The notes under the pieces were generated by a model. It saw only the letters and a list, made by a program, of their open reading frames with translations, was not told the origin of the DNA and did no database searches. DNA of 64,000 bases, from positions 1 through 64,000 of the forward strand of contig JAFEMH010003625.1 in assembly GCA_022495995.1 (NCBI GenBank). Direction: 5' to 3'. The translations under genes were made by a program, and so were the position numbers. This stretch comes from Adenophora triphylla var. japonica (Eukaryota > Streptophyta > Magnoliopsida > Asterales > Campanulaceae). Below are positions 46,304 to 56,788 of the stretch, piece after piece; within the stretch, counting starts at the first letter, position 1; each line of letters begins with the position of its first letter.

Positions 46304-47329
46304 TCACGCGAAGTACTTCTTGAGCTTGTCCATGTTGACCGGCTTCGGTAGTTGATCCCCGTCTAAGTCCACCAGCTGAAGGGCTCCCCCAGAGAATATC
46401 TTCTTCACAATGTAGGGCCCTATCCATCTTGGTCCCCACTTGCCTAGCGAGTTGAAAGGTCCAGGACGGTGCTCACGGAGAACCAGGTCACCTACTCTGA
46501 TGTTCCTCGTCTTGACCTTTTTGTTGAAAGCTCTTGCCATTCTTCTTTGGTAAGCTTGAGTATGTTCGGCTGCTTTCAACCTTCTTTCGTCCAACAGGGC
46601 CAACTCTTTGTATCTGCTTCCTAGCCAGTCGACCTCGTTCACTTGGTTTTCTAGGAGAACCCGTAGCGATGGTATTTCCAATTCTATCGGTAAGACAGCC
46701 TCCATTCCGAACGCGAGGGCATAGGGAGTCTCTCCTGTGGCTGTTCGGACTGAAGTGCGGTATCCCCACAGTGCGAAAGGTAGCTTGTCGGGCCAGTCTT
46801 TTCCAGTGACGGCCATTTTTCTGATGATAGTCTCGATTGTTTTGTTCGCGGCTTCAACTGCTCCGTTTGTTTGAGGCCTGTAAGGAGACGACTTGTGCCT
46901 TGTGATTTTGTATTCGGTTAGTAGGCGATCGGTTTCCTTCTCGAAGTGGGACCCATTATCGGATATCATCTCTTGCGGAACCCCATACCGGCAGATGATG
47001 TTGTGCTTGATGAATTCTGCGACCTTTCTGGCATTCAGAACTTTATAGGAGGTGGCCTCAACCCACTTAGTGAAGTAGTCGATGGCTACTAGGACAAAGC
47101 AGTGTCCGTTGGCTCCTATGGGTGTGACCTTTCCAATCACGTCTATCCCCCATGTAGAGAACGGCCAAGGAGAAGTCATAGGGTACAGCAAGGAGGGTGG
47201 TGCATGCTGAAGATTGGCGTGTATCTGACACTTGTGGCACTTCTTGACCATTTTGGTACAGTCGGCTTCCATGGTCAGCCAAAAGTACCCTTGTCTGATG
47301 ATCTTTTTGGCGAGCATATTTCCGCTCAT
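46304..47329 (-). CDS. Element C integrase
   Basis: 341 open codons. The zinc-binding region holds CHKCQIH. The catalytic core contains WGIDVIGK (first aspartate), MISDNGSHFE (second aspartate) and NGAVEAANKTIE (glutamate), with the usual spacing. The C-terminal part has WGPRWIGPYIVKKIFSGGAL, typical of gypsy integrases. Integrase inserts element DNA into the chromosome. The first codons overlap the preceding RNase H frame in a different phase (47329-47365), which indicates a shift that would prevent joining to the upstream polyprotein. The domain itself looks complete. Confidence 0.9.
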   Translation of the reverse strand: MSGNMLAKKIIRQGYFWLTMEADCTKMVKKCHKCQIHANLQHAPPSLLYPMTSPWPFSTWGIDVIGKVTPIGANGHCFVLVAIDYFTKWVEATSYKVLNARKVAEFIKHNIICRYGVPQEMISDNGSHFEKETDRLLTEYKITRHKSSPYRPQTNGAVEAANKTIETIIRKMAVTGKDWPDKLPFALWGYRTSVRTATGETPYALAFGMEAVLPIELEIPSLRVLLENQVNEVDWLGSRYKELALLDERRLKAAEHTQAYQRRMARAFNKKVKTRNIRVGDLVLREHRPGPFNSLGKWGPRWIGPYIVKKIFSGGALQLVDLDGDQLPKPVNMDKLKKYFA

Positions 47330-47364
47330 ATGGGTTCCACATATGCCTTGATGAACGTGGTCTA

Positions 47365-48093
47365 TTATTTCTTGGGCCTCTTCCTCGGTGGCACAAAGGA
47401 GGTTTCCTTGGGAATGTTTCTTGAATAGGCGGCCAGCGGTGTGACGTAATTAGCGGCCAACCTCTTAAGGGCGATCTGAGTCTTCGGGTCTGTCTCAGGT
47501 GGGATGGTTCCATCTAGGATGAAATGCCAAATGTCATGGTACCATGGTTTTTCCTCAGAGTTCCCAACAGTGGCACATCCGGATAACCACTTGTCTTTGT
47601 AGTCATGGAGATCTATAACGGCGCAGTATGCAGGAGTTGCACGTCGTGTTATTTTGAAGGGTTTGACTGCTTTTCCTTTAGGGATTTCGACCAATGAAGC
47701 AAGTGTGGCCAATGCATCCGCAAACCGATTTTTGTCTCTGGGGAGGTAGTGGAACGAGACATCTTGGAATTGTTGCACCAACTCTTGGAGATGGGCATTG
47801 TATCTTTGAAGGGTTGGATCTTGGACCCTCCACTTCTTCAATGTCTGATTGATGATCAATTGGGAATCCCCGAATACCTCGAGTTCAGTCACGTTGCATT
47901 CTAGGGCTGCCTCAAGTCCCGCTATGCAAGCTTCGTATTCTGCGGTGTTGTTAGTGGCGTCAAAGTCAAGACGTATTGCCAGTGGAGTATAGATGTCGTT
48001 AGGGTCTACTAATAACATTCCAATGACGAACCCTCTCATGTTGGCTGCGCCATCGAAAAATAATTGCCACTTATTTTCTTCTTCTATACTCAT
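47365..48093 (-). pseudogene. Element C second RNase H (Tat-specific)
   Basis: WQLFFDGAANMRG carries the first aspartate; NNTAEYEACIAGLEAALEC the glutamate; LEVFGDSQLIINQ the second aspartate; and YLPRDKNRFADALATLAS the C-terminal aspartate region. This second, archaeal-type RNase H after the gypsy RNase H is a hallmark of the Tat lineage. The frame is offset from both neighbours, so it is not joined to RT or integrase in this copy. Confidence 0.85.
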
Positions 48094-48450
48094 GAGTCCT
48101 CATCAGGGAATCGCGGGTCTTCCCCCTTCACTTCGTCGCAAGGAAATTCGGCCAACTGATCTGCGAATACACTCCCCCTGACGGATTTCTGAGTGACGTA
48201 AGTGATATCATATCCCGCGAGCATGAAGTACCATTTGGCCAGTCTCGAAGACAAATTTGATTTGTCTAGGATATATTTCAGTGGATCCATTTTTGCAATG
48301 AGACGGACCGGGAAGGCTTCCATATAGTGCTTCAGCCTTTGTGATACCCAAACAAGAGCAGCACAAGATTTGTCGAGTGGAGAGTAGTTGATTTCGCTGC
48401 CTTGGAATCTGCGACTGACGAAAAGGATGGCATTCTTTGTGTGGGAGGCT
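48090..48450 (-). pseudogene. Element C first RNase H, C-terminal part
   Basis: After an in-frame TAG at about 48450, coding continues with RLKHYMEAFPVRLIAKMDPL and RLAKWYFMLAGYDITYVTQK, typical of the gypsy RNase H tail. It ends in a TGA at 48090. The stop and the following shift separate it from RT and from the second RNase H. Confidence 0.75.
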
Positions 48451-48452
48451 GG

Positions 48453-49946
48453 CTATTCTTGAGCGAGCATAGCCCCTAATGCGTTGTCTGTAACTGTGAG
48501 GTATAGCTTCAAGGGCTTCTCCTTGTGCGGTGGAACCAGGATAGGTGGGGAAGTCAAGTAGTGCTTAACTTCCTCGAATGCTTCTTGACATTCTTCGGTC
48601 CACTCTTGAGGTGCGTTTTTCTTAAGTAGCTTGAAGATAGGATCGCACATTGTAGTCAGTTGATTGATGAATCGACTGATGTATTGAAGCCTGCCCATGA
48701 ATCCCTTTACTTCTTTCTGTGTTCTAGGTGGAGGCATGTCTGTGATGGCTTTTATCTTGGCGGGATCTGCTTCTATGCCACGCTCTGTGACCATGTACCC
48801 CAAGACTTTCCCTTTGACCACTCCGAATGAGCATTTGGCGGGGTTGAGCCTCATCTTGTGCTGTCTCAGTCGATTGAAGAATTTTCTGAGATCTCTGAAG
48901 TGTTGACCATCTGTCCCTTTTGAGTGAATAATCATGTCGTCCACATATACCTCTATTTCCTTGTGGATCATGTCATGAAATAGTGTCGTGACTGCTCTTT
49001 GATAAGTAGCCCCAGCGTTCTTGAGACCAAACGGCATGACCGTGTAATAGAACGTTCCCCAAGGTGTGATGAATGCTGTTTTGTGCTGATCTTCTTCTGC
49101 CATGAGAATTTGGTTATACCCTGCGAAACCGTCGACGAATGAGCGGACTTCGTATGCAGCACTGGCATCAACCAACATGTCTATGTTCGGTAGCGGGAAG
49201 TCATCTTTAGGGGATGCCTTGTTCAAGTCTCTGAAATCAACACAGACTCGTATTTTCCCGTTTGACTTGGCTACTTGCACTGTGTTTGCTAACCATTCCG
49301 GATACTCAATCACTTTGATGAACCCTACATTCAATAGCTTCATGATTTCCTCTTTCACTTGCATTGACCATTCCGGCTTGATTCTGCGTAGTTTCTGCTT
49401 GACTGGCTTGGCGTTGGGTAGCAGTGGTATTTTGTGCTCTACAACTGACTGATTCAACCCAGGCATATCTTTGTAGGACCAAGCGAAGACGTCTACATAT
49501 TCTCTAAGGAGCTGCGTCAAGGTTTCTCTGTCTTCCCCCTTGAAGAAGCTGTCGATCTTTGTTTCTCTGGGGTCTTCCGTTGTCCCAAGATTAACCGTTT
49601 GCATTTCCTCGTCGCCAACAGGGCCATTCTTTCCACAACGACCTACTTGCTTAGCTAATTCTTTTAAGATTTGTTCGTTTTCTTGATCTATCTCATCGTA
49701 TGATTCATTATTAACGTGTTCGTTATATTGATTGTTATTAGTTAATTCATCATTCACGATGTTAGCAATCTCAGGGTACTCGAAAAGATCAAAGTTTTCA
49801 TTAAGGAAGTAAGGGAATACATGTTCAGCCACTGCCTCGATTTCCTCTTGAGTGAGTCCATCGGAGGTGGAGCCTGCTTCTAATGTAAAAGCTACGGGGC
49901 CTATCTTCCTGTGGGGATGGGGAGTGCAACCAAGCTCTTTGATCAT
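48453..49946 (-). pseudogene. Element C reverse transcriptase
   Basis: 497 codons. Key segments are KSNGKIRVCVDFRDLNKASP and DDFPLPNID (palm), MPFGLKNAGATYQRA, the catalytic EVYVDDMIIHSK (about 48930-48955), and GFMGRLQYISRFI in the connection. The start of RNase H follows (KLYLTVTDNALGAMLAQE) before the TAG at 48450. It copies RNA of the element into DNA. The RT core looks intact, but the C-terminal RNase H is cut off by the stop. The N-terminal 150 residues are acidic linker. Confidence 0.9.
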
Positions 49947-50014
49947 GAAGTCTTCATCAATAACTGGTCCTCCAGTGACGTGCCGCTTAGAATTGGCTCA
50001 TCACATTTACTGTA

Positions 50015-50650
50015 TCAGCCTTGTGTAGTCAGTAGTTGGAGCATCCCTTTGGATATTGCATGAATCTGGCTGTCTTCTAACCGGCACAGGTCTTGGAACT
50101 GTCGCAGCATGTCTTCTCCCAACACAAAGTCCCATTCACTTGTCATTTCTGCCTTCGTGCCCCACAAATCATTGGGGATTAGTGGGACGGATTCGGTTTC
50201 ATCTGGAGAAGCATCGCAATCGCTGAAGATTTCAAAGCCCGGTTGGCGCTTTCCTTTATCATCAGTCCATGGTTCTGAAAAGATAAAGTAGGGAATACTT
50301 TCCCCTTCTCGGACAAAGTAGCCATTGAGTGTCTTTCGATATGGCTTGAGGTTGTCATTCTTAGGCTTTAGGTTGTCGTAGCCTTTGTAGGTGGTTCCTT
50401 CCCACTTGATTTGAGTGAAGCCCCACTCTTCTTCGTCATCTTCATCGTGGATGGAGATGATGTATCCTAGGCCATGCTTTGTGTGAGGCTGGGGGACCGG
50501 TGGTGGTTCCGTTGTCCCTTGTAAGTGCTTTCCAAGCCCCAGTCCAGGAAAGTACCCTTTTGCTAGCATCATTCTCCAGACAGGAAGGCTTCCGGAAAAC
50601 CAAAGTGCCTTGGAGTAGTCATTTTCGTTGCAAGTTTCTATGATATTCAC
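50015..50650 (-). CDS. Element C G-patch-containing Gag-Pol linker
   Basis: 211 codons. A G-patch-like segment, LAKGYFPGLGLGKHLQGTT, is followed by an acidic region (DEDDEEEWGF), a YIIS strand and WTDDKGKRQPGFEIFSD. It ends just before RT. In element II a G-patch also follows protease, so this is the same module. No D-T/S-G protease motif is visible upstream in element C. The module's role is unknown; G-patches in general bind nucleic acid or helicases. Confidence 0.65.
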   Translation of the reverse strand: MNIIETCNENDYSKALWFSGSLPVWRMMLAKGYFPGLGLGKHLQGTTEPPPVPQPHTKHGLGYIISIHDEDDEEEWGFTQIKWEGTTYKGYDNLKPKNDNLKPYRKTLNGYFVREGESIPYFIFSEPWTDDKGKRQPGFEIFSDCDASPDETESVPLIPNDLWGTKAEMTSEWDFVLGEDMLRQFQDLCRLEDSQIHAISKGMLQLLTTQG

Positions 50651-50847
50651 AGTGCTTTCTTTCTCGATCTCAAAGAATTAATCAGAATTGAAAAGGGAAA
50701 TATTGACTAACTATTATTGAAAAACAGACTTGATACTCTTGCCCACAAATGAAGTCTTTGGGCAAGTAGTACCCGACTAAGCTAAACTAGACTACTAACC
50801 GTTTCTTTTGCAACTAAAAGTAAATAACTGAAAGAAAAAGAGACCCC

Positions 50848-51660
50848 TCATTTGTTTGAACTCATCCAAACTATTCCACCACTTGGGCAAACTCTGATGG
50901 CGTCGTTGTCAATCAAGTCTTGGACTGCATTCTTCAGGTTGAAACAATCGTTGGTGTGATGGCCATAGCATTGATGGTAGAAGCAATAGAGGTGTGGAGA
51001 TCGACCTTCCCTCTTAGGTTGGTAGCCTTCCATTGGTTTCATCTTTCCATCCTTGTGAATGCTTCTGAAGAAATGACCGAGAGTGATATTTCCGATGTCG
51101 GTGAAAACCCTTCCCTTCCTTCGCTTAGCCATTTGATTGTGGAGGTCTCGAATGTGGTTCTCATAGTGTTGCACGAAGACGTTGTGGCGAGACTGATATT
51201 CTTCCTCCATTTGCTCTTTGAGGTCACGGTAGAGAGTATTGAGGAAATACTTGACCCTCTCATCAATGTCATCTTCAATGTGGGCTTCAAGGTTGATGCA
51301 CTTTTGGGTCATGGTTTCGAGTTCACTCTTGACTTCCTCAAGCTCTTCAATCAGCATCTTCGTCTTTTCAGCTTGGATGGATTCTTCCATGTGATGCCAC
51401 GAGTCATTGTCGTTAATTTGCTGCAGGGCTTTGGCAAGTTGAGTTTTGATATCACTTAGCTCCTCTTGTACGGACGATCGTCCACTGTCGGAGTCACTCT
51501 CCATCTTTCGGAAATCCCTAGCAATGCGGGTAGAAGGCAAATCAAAGGCTTCTCTCCAACCCTCAACATGCTCCATTTCAGCGACAAGGGCCTTGGTCAA
51601 GTCTTGCAAAGTGTGTTGTTCAAGGCATTCCTTGGTCATGACATGCTTTCCGGTAGACAT
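50848..51660 (-). CDS. Element C short Gag-like protein with coiled coil and zinc motif
   Basis: 270 codons from ATG at 51660. Residues about 60-180 are heptad-rich and charged (EELSDIKTQLAKALQQI, then MLIEELEEVKSELETMTQ), predicting a coiled coil. The C-terminal part carries YCFYHQCYGHHTNDCFNLKN, the Tat-type C-x2-H-x4-H-x4-C zinc motif. The usual retrotransposon Gag core (with FYKRW-like motifs, as in element II) was not seen. So this is either a reduced Gag or one whose core was replaced. It would normally bind element RNA through the zinc motif. Confidence 0.7.
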   Translation of the reverse strand: MSTGKHVMTKECLEQHTLQDLTKALVAEMEHVEGWREAFDLPSTRIARDFRKMESDSDSGRSSVQEELSDIKTQLAKALQQINDNDSWHHMEESIQAEKTKMLIEELEEVKSELETMTQKCINLEAHIEDDIDERVKYFLNTLYRDLKEQMEEEYQSRHNVFVQHYENHIRDLHNQMAKRRKGRVFTDIGNITLGHFFRSIHKDGKMKPMEGYQPKREGRSPHLYCFYHQCYGHHTNDCFNLKNAVQDLIDNDAIRVCPSGGIVWMSSNK

Positions 51661-51789
51661 TGTGTTGGGAGTCTTGAAGTTGAGTAGCTTCGAAAACCGA
51701 TGAAGAGATCCGGATATCGTGATCTAGCCCCAACGAGTCGGAAGCGTGCTCAAAATGGCTCAGGCTCGTATTCAAGAAACGAAGCATTA

Positions 51790-51820
51790 TCCCGCGCGAG
51801 ATATGTTGTCCCGCGCGAGA
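51790..51820. promoter_or_regulatory. TCCCGCGCGAGA pair upstream of gag
   Basis: Identical copies at 51790-51801 and 51809-51820, spaced 19 bp, about 130 bp before the gag ATG. No TATA box was found between them and gag. Confidence 0.65.
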
Positions 51821-52451
51821 TAACCACACGGAAAGTCGATTTTTTATTTAGACCTAATTTTTTGTCGGAACGGAAAGTCCGTTTTGAGGGGTTTCTAAGG
51901 CCTTTATCAGAACCTAACGACTAAGCAATCAATCCGATTTTTGTAAGACAAAGCCATGTAAGATTGTTTTTTTTTGAAGGATTATATGCATATTTTTTTT
52001 TGAAGGGACATCCGAAAGGGTCATTCCAAAGGGACTTTTTCCGAAGGGACTTTTCCGAATTCTTTTTTTTTTATTTTCAATTTTGCATGGCTTTGTTTTG
52101 GTCAAAAACAAGAAAAGATCACCGAGTCAAAACCGATCGGTCACGGAGTGATCCTAAAAAGGTCAATCTACATGAGAATGTGGCGATGCAGGGCTGGAAG
52201 GCTAGGCTCCCCGCGATATGACAATCTAAGTGGATTGAATACGCGGAGTGGGATTGTCCAACTTCGGAGAGACCGGCGACTAGGTGGTTACCGTCATCCG
52301 TCCTTAGTGTGGGTCCCGGGTTGATAGAGGGTATGCAGTGCAATGACAGTTATAATATGAGTGCACGTGTGTGATAGTCAATCTAGGTGATAGAGTAAAA
52401 TAGAGAGTTTTTTTTAAAGCAAAAGAAAAACAGATAGTGGCCGCACCAAGT

Positions 52452-52500
52452 GGTTGCCTACGTTTCTCCTAAATTAGGAAGACTCAGGCCGTCGTAGTTC
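52452..52500 (-). other. CTACG...CGTAG hairpin motif, copy 6
   Basis: Minus strand: GAACTACGACGGCCTGA, inner stem TTCCTAA/TTAGGAGAA with one bulge, then CGTAGGCAACC. Confidence 0.65.
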
Positions 52501-52783
52501 CACATAACGAGAGGGAAAGAGAGATAAATAATTCAATTTACAACTCCCGAATCCCCAATGGACCGGACTTTAATTAAATAAAACCCAATCGCACGCAGTT
52601 TATAAATAATAATCAATTATTTAAAGGAAACGAAGGTTCGAGTTCTACACCTTAAGGGAGGCCTTAAGATGCGAGAACTCTGCAGATAATGAATTCTGGG
52701 ATCCCCCTTGCGTGTTCGACCCTCGTCTTGGACCACGGGATGAACAGGAGAAACCAGAAAACAACCAGATTGCCGAAGCCATA

Positions 52784-52815
52784 TCTCGCGCGAGATATGA
52801 TATCTCGCCGCGAGA
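52784..52815. promoter_or_regulatory. TCTCGCGCGAGA pair near the primer site
   Basis: A perfect 12-bp palindrome at 52784-52795 and a 13-bp variant TCTCGCCGCGAGA at 52803-52815, spaced 19 bp. Confidence 0.65.
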
Positions 52816-52911
52816 CATGCTTCATCTGAGAGCAAAAGAAATTCGAATTTACTAAATTTTTGAAAACCTCTCTTTTAATTTTGATGCAAGTTTAAGCCTC
52901 TTAATTTTAAG

Positions 52912-52930
52912 TCCCCAGCAGAGTCGCCAC
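52912..52930 (-). other. Primer-binding site of element C
   Basis: The minus strand reads TGGCGACTCTGCTGGGGAC, one base after the LTR end, matching the Tat/Ogre tRNA-Arg type site. Confidence 0.85.
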
Positions 52931-53940
52931 TGTAGCGTCGTGAGGAAAAAGAAGGAATAATGATTTTATCTCTTCCTTTTCATTTTTGAGTCGCCACCTA
53001 TATTATTCGGTTGGAGAAAATAGGAAAACCATTTTGAAAAAGATTTGGGTTCGGGGCTTAGGTTATGAAATGGGTAGGTCAAGGAGGATCCATTTCACCC
53101 AATCTGGAGATCGATCTTGCTAAAGAAAAGAGAGGTTTTCAAAAGAAGGGAAAAACGATTTTTTTTTTAATATTATAAACAAAGGTCCATTTAACGGGGT
53201 TAAACGGAATGTAGGATCGATTTCTTCAAGACCGTCTCCATGATTTGGAGAGGCTCTAGGCCGATCCTAGATTCTATGGACTTATACCACTCTAACAATC
53301 AATTAGAAAAGGATTTAGGAATTACCTTGCGTGAGGTGATTTGGGCAGAGTTTCGACTCAAGTTTAGAGTCGTCTCTTGACACGGACAGAGTTTCGCCTC
53401 GGTCCTTGACTTGGAGCTTGATGCTTGTTTATCAACAAGGTCGACAAACAAACTATGAGGTGAGTTTTTAGGGTGATTTTGTAGGATTCTTTCGAGGAGA
53501 GAAACCAACAAAATGTGTGTGTTGTGAAAATTCTTCGACCTCTTGAACCTTGGAAGTCACCAAGTATTTATAGGGATTGGGGAAGTGTTGAAGATGAGAT
53601 CAAACACTTCAAGATGGTTCCAGACTCCCAATTCTATTGGTTGGCCGGAGAGATAAAGTTTTATCCCGAAAAGAGGTTGAAATCGACGAGGGAACTGTCG
53701 TCTGCAATCTGCAGAGGGGGAATATCTCGCGCGAGACACGCTTTCTCGCGGCGAGATATTGCTCCTGTGGACAGTTTTGTCCTTTCCTCGCTATCTCGTA
53801 TGCAGTTTAGTCCCAAACTAACGGTTGTTAGTCAAAACTTAACTAAACATGACGAAATGGTGGATTTCTACTTTTTGACTCAAAGCGAGACTTAGAGTGG
53901 TATAAGTATGTTCCGATGTGTTCAGAATGGGGTGTCTACA
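52931..53940 (-). repeat. 5' LTR of element C
   Basis: 1010 bp, TGTAGC to TCTACA, followed by CCTAT. It contains a primer-site-like GTGGCGACTC (plus-strand GAGTCGCCAC at 52988-52997), 67 bp from the genuine site. Confidence 0.95.
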
Positions 53941-53945
53941 CCTAT

Positions 53946-55067
53946 CCCCTCATCTTCTTCTCTACCCCCTCGTCTCTTTGTCCGACCATCTCTTTCTTTT
54001 TTTATGTCTAGATCCAAATATAAATCTAGATATAGATCCATTTCCCTTCATCTATTTTCTTTTCAGATCTAGAACCATTTTTGAGTTTTGAGTTTTTATT
54101 TTTCAATTTTGTTGTAGTTTAATTCCGTGTTAACGTGCAAGAGGGACTGATGCTGCTGGTGTAAATCATGAAGAATTGAGACATCAAGCTCCTCAGTTTC
54201 CAGCATTGTTTTTCTACTTTCCTTGATTCTGTCACTGAACTGGTTTAACCTGATTTTTTTATTTTGATTTTCCTTGATTTTTTGATTTTCTACTTTCCTT
54301 GATTTTCTGATTTTGATTTTCTACTTTCCTTGATTTTCTGATTTTGTCTCTATTGACATCAATAGTCTTCTTCTTTGATCGGCAGAGACCTGTATCATCA
54401 TAGATGAATGGTGGGAATTTTACAAGAAATATGGGTTCATGGATAAGTTGGTTCAGGAGGTATCAAAGAGTTACAAATGATGAAGAAATACGGGTTTATG
54501 GATGTATTTATAATTTGGATATGGGGGGGTTTGTTTATAAATGGGTTGTTGATATTTTAAATTTTATGGATGAACGGTGGCGGTGGTGGTGGTGTGACTG
54601 GGTAGTGGCGGGGTGAATGGTGATGATGGGTTCTGTTAGGAATTGGTGGTGGTGATTTTATATGATCATATGATAACGTAAATAAAAAGAGAGAGAAATA
54701 GGAAAACGAAAATTAGAAAAAAGGGGGCTTATTAAAAAATTACTTATTTCATTATAAAGAAAGAAGATTTTTTTAACCTAATAGATTAATTATTATTTTT
54801 ATTGCACCTGGTGGATTAAGTTGAAAATGTAAAAAAAATAAATTAAAAATTAAAAATTATAAAATGAATTTAGTCTACCTTTTACTTTTTTTTTTTATAA
54901 AATAATAATATTTATTAAACAAAAGATATGATTATTTTTAATTATTTTTTATTAAAAATTAATTTAGTCCACCTTTTACTTTTCATATTGACACTTAAAA
55001 ACTTGATAGTTGTTTAACTTGATTTTGTGTTGAATTTCCTGTTTACCCTTCATAAAATGGGTCACAT
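53946..55067. other. Host sequence between element C and solo LTR D
   Basis: Pyrimidine-rich at first, then AT-rich with repeated CTTGATTTTCTGATTTT words (54250-54345). A 70-codon open frame at 54404-54616 has tryptophan- and glycine-rich composition and no recognised domain. No gene is called. Confidence 0.45.
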
Positions 55068-55285
55068 TGTAAGTACCCAAATCTGACTCATGCCTTCCGG
55101 TTAAGTTTTTCGGCAATTTTCCGGACTTTCCTAAAGTTCAGGAACAATTCCGGAACTGTTCCGAACCTTCCGAGGGATGAAGGGACTGCTTTAAATTAAA
55201 AAAACACGTTTTCCTTAATATGGAAAACCTTCTAGAAAGGCCACCTTGCATGATTCTAGAAACATGCTGAGTCACGAGGGATAAT

Positions 55286-55360
55286 GCTGCACGGCTGCAT
55301 TAGGAGGGAACTCCTGGCCGCACGGCTTCATTGGCGATTTCCAGACTGCCTATAAATAGA
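55286..55360 (+). promoter_or_regulatory. Promoter of solo LTR D
   Basis: GCTGCACGGCTGC (55286) and GGCCGCACGGCTTC (55316), with GCACGGCT cores spaced 31 bp, lie upstream of CCTATAAATAGAGG (55350-55363). Confidence 0.6.
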
Positions 55361-55674
55361 GGCCTCCTCTACCCATTTTGAGATAACAATTTTCAGCATA
55401 AAAACTCTCCTAAAACATCCCTACGAAAATTCAGCAAGCTGAAGGTGCCAAGAGCCACCTCCCTCCTCCTTGAAGCCTCCAAGAGTTGGGTCCATCCACT
55501 AGGCAAACTCCAAAGAAGAAGAGGTCACCACCATTGGTAACCTCTCACCCCCTTATCTTGCTTTATATTTATTATATGTGATTCTTGCTCCTTGCATTTA
55601 TATATTGCTATATATTGTTTGGGACTTGGTATATTATTGTTAAAGATCATATCTTTGAACATATAAATCATTTT

Positions 55675-56145
55675 CCCCCTCCCTTTGCATCCTTTGCATT
55701 AACATAAGCATCCTTTGCTCATAAAAATGTGATCTTTGCATTAAAGGTGCATCCTTTGCTCCTAAAAATCTCTTTTTTCACATAAAAATGATATCTTTAT
55801 GCATCCTTTGCACTTAAAAATGTAGTCTTTACAATAAAAATGCATCTTTTGCATGTAAAAATCATTTCTTTACATTAAAGGTGCATCCTTTGCACCTAAA
55901 ACCCATTCTCATGCATAAAAATGCATCATTTGCACACTAAAAATCATGTCTTTACAATCAAAGTAGCATTCTTTGCTTTCAAAATGTAGTCTTTATGCAT
56001 CCTTTGCATATAAAACACTATTTTTCCACATAAAAATGCATCCTTTGCATTAAAAATCCTTTCTTTACATAAAAAGCATCATTTGCAAAACAAATAGCAT
56101 CCTTTACACCCAAAAATGTCATCTTTTCACTAAAATGTCATATTT
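55675..56145 (+). repeat. CATCCTTTGCAT-type degenerate array
   Basis: Some twenty variants of GCATCCTTTGCAYNTAAAAAT, alternating with TCTTTACATTAAA, at irregular spacing of 20-35 bp inside solo LTR D. Confidence 0.75.
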
Positions 56146-56596
56146 TTAACATGCATTCCCCTAGTCCCCAATTGGTACTTGATGCAACCTTCGCAACGAA
56201 CCAGTGTAAAGATCCTATCTTTACATCGTTTCTTCCATTAAAGGTGCCACAATCTCTTTAGAAAGGGATAAACCTTGAACCCTATATCTCCGATTATCAC
56301 TTGAGACGAGCATGATAGCTCCAATATAAGCTCAATCGTCTCAATGTGTAGGATCGATGGGCTAAGGACACTCCTTTCTAAAGAACCCCATTTTGGACTA
56401 TAAAAGAGAGTCCTTCTCTCGATCATGCATGACCCAAGGTCAAAGAGCGATGATCACAAGTCCAAGATGAGGACGGGATCAAAGTCCCGAACACATAAAA
56501 ATTCAAGGAATCCCGAGCGACAACCAACTAAATGGTTTGTACGTCCGGAAGACGACTTGAAACATTCCCCCCTCTCTTTTCAACACATGCACACAT

Positions 56597-56601
56597 GAAA
56601 G
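56597..56601. other. Target-site duplication GAAAG (left)
   Basis: GAAAG precedes the left LTR of the Ale-like element and recurs at 61288-61292. Confidence 0.9.
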
Positions 56602-56788
56602 TATGAGAGTAAGAATTATTTGAGAGAAGTATATTTTATTATTCATAAATGTCAAATATATATACAATGATGTACTTGCTACACAAGGAAATAAGAATCC
56701 TATTCTATAATTACATCCGAGAATATCAGCCTATAATAATAAGGAAGATTTGTGTATATCAGGAGAATATTGGGGTATATCTTTATCA
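56602..56788 (-). repeat. 3' LTR of the Ale-like element
   Basis: 187 bp. On the minus strand it begins TGATAAAGATATACCCC and ends CTCATA; TG...TA rather than TG...CA ends. Confidence 0.9.

Larger units (their letters stand above)
51661..52911 (-). other. Element C leader
   Basis: The stretch runs from the primer site to gag. It contains two palindrome pairs (51790-51820 and 52784-52815), T-rich tracts near 51965-52070 and hairpin motif copy 6. No long reading frame with a recognisable domain was seen. Confidence 0.6.
39499..53940 (-). mobile_element. Tat-clade gypsy element C with antisense accessory genes
   Basis: 14.4 kb with two LTRs of about 1.01 kb (TGTAGC...TCTACA) and duplication CCTAT. 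Minus-strand order is gag, G-patch region, RT, RNase H, second RNase H, integrase, then two plus-strand accessory genes before the 3' LTR. Two RNase H domains and antisense genes after integrase are known in the Tat lineage. The LTRs differ at roughly 20 positions by eye, so the insertion is not recent, and pol carries several breaks. Confidence 0.95.

Noticed and set aside
54404..54616. Tryptophan- and glycine-rich 70-codon frame
   Set aside because: Low-complexity GGT/GGG-rich DNA, no homology recognised, no splice or promoter context.
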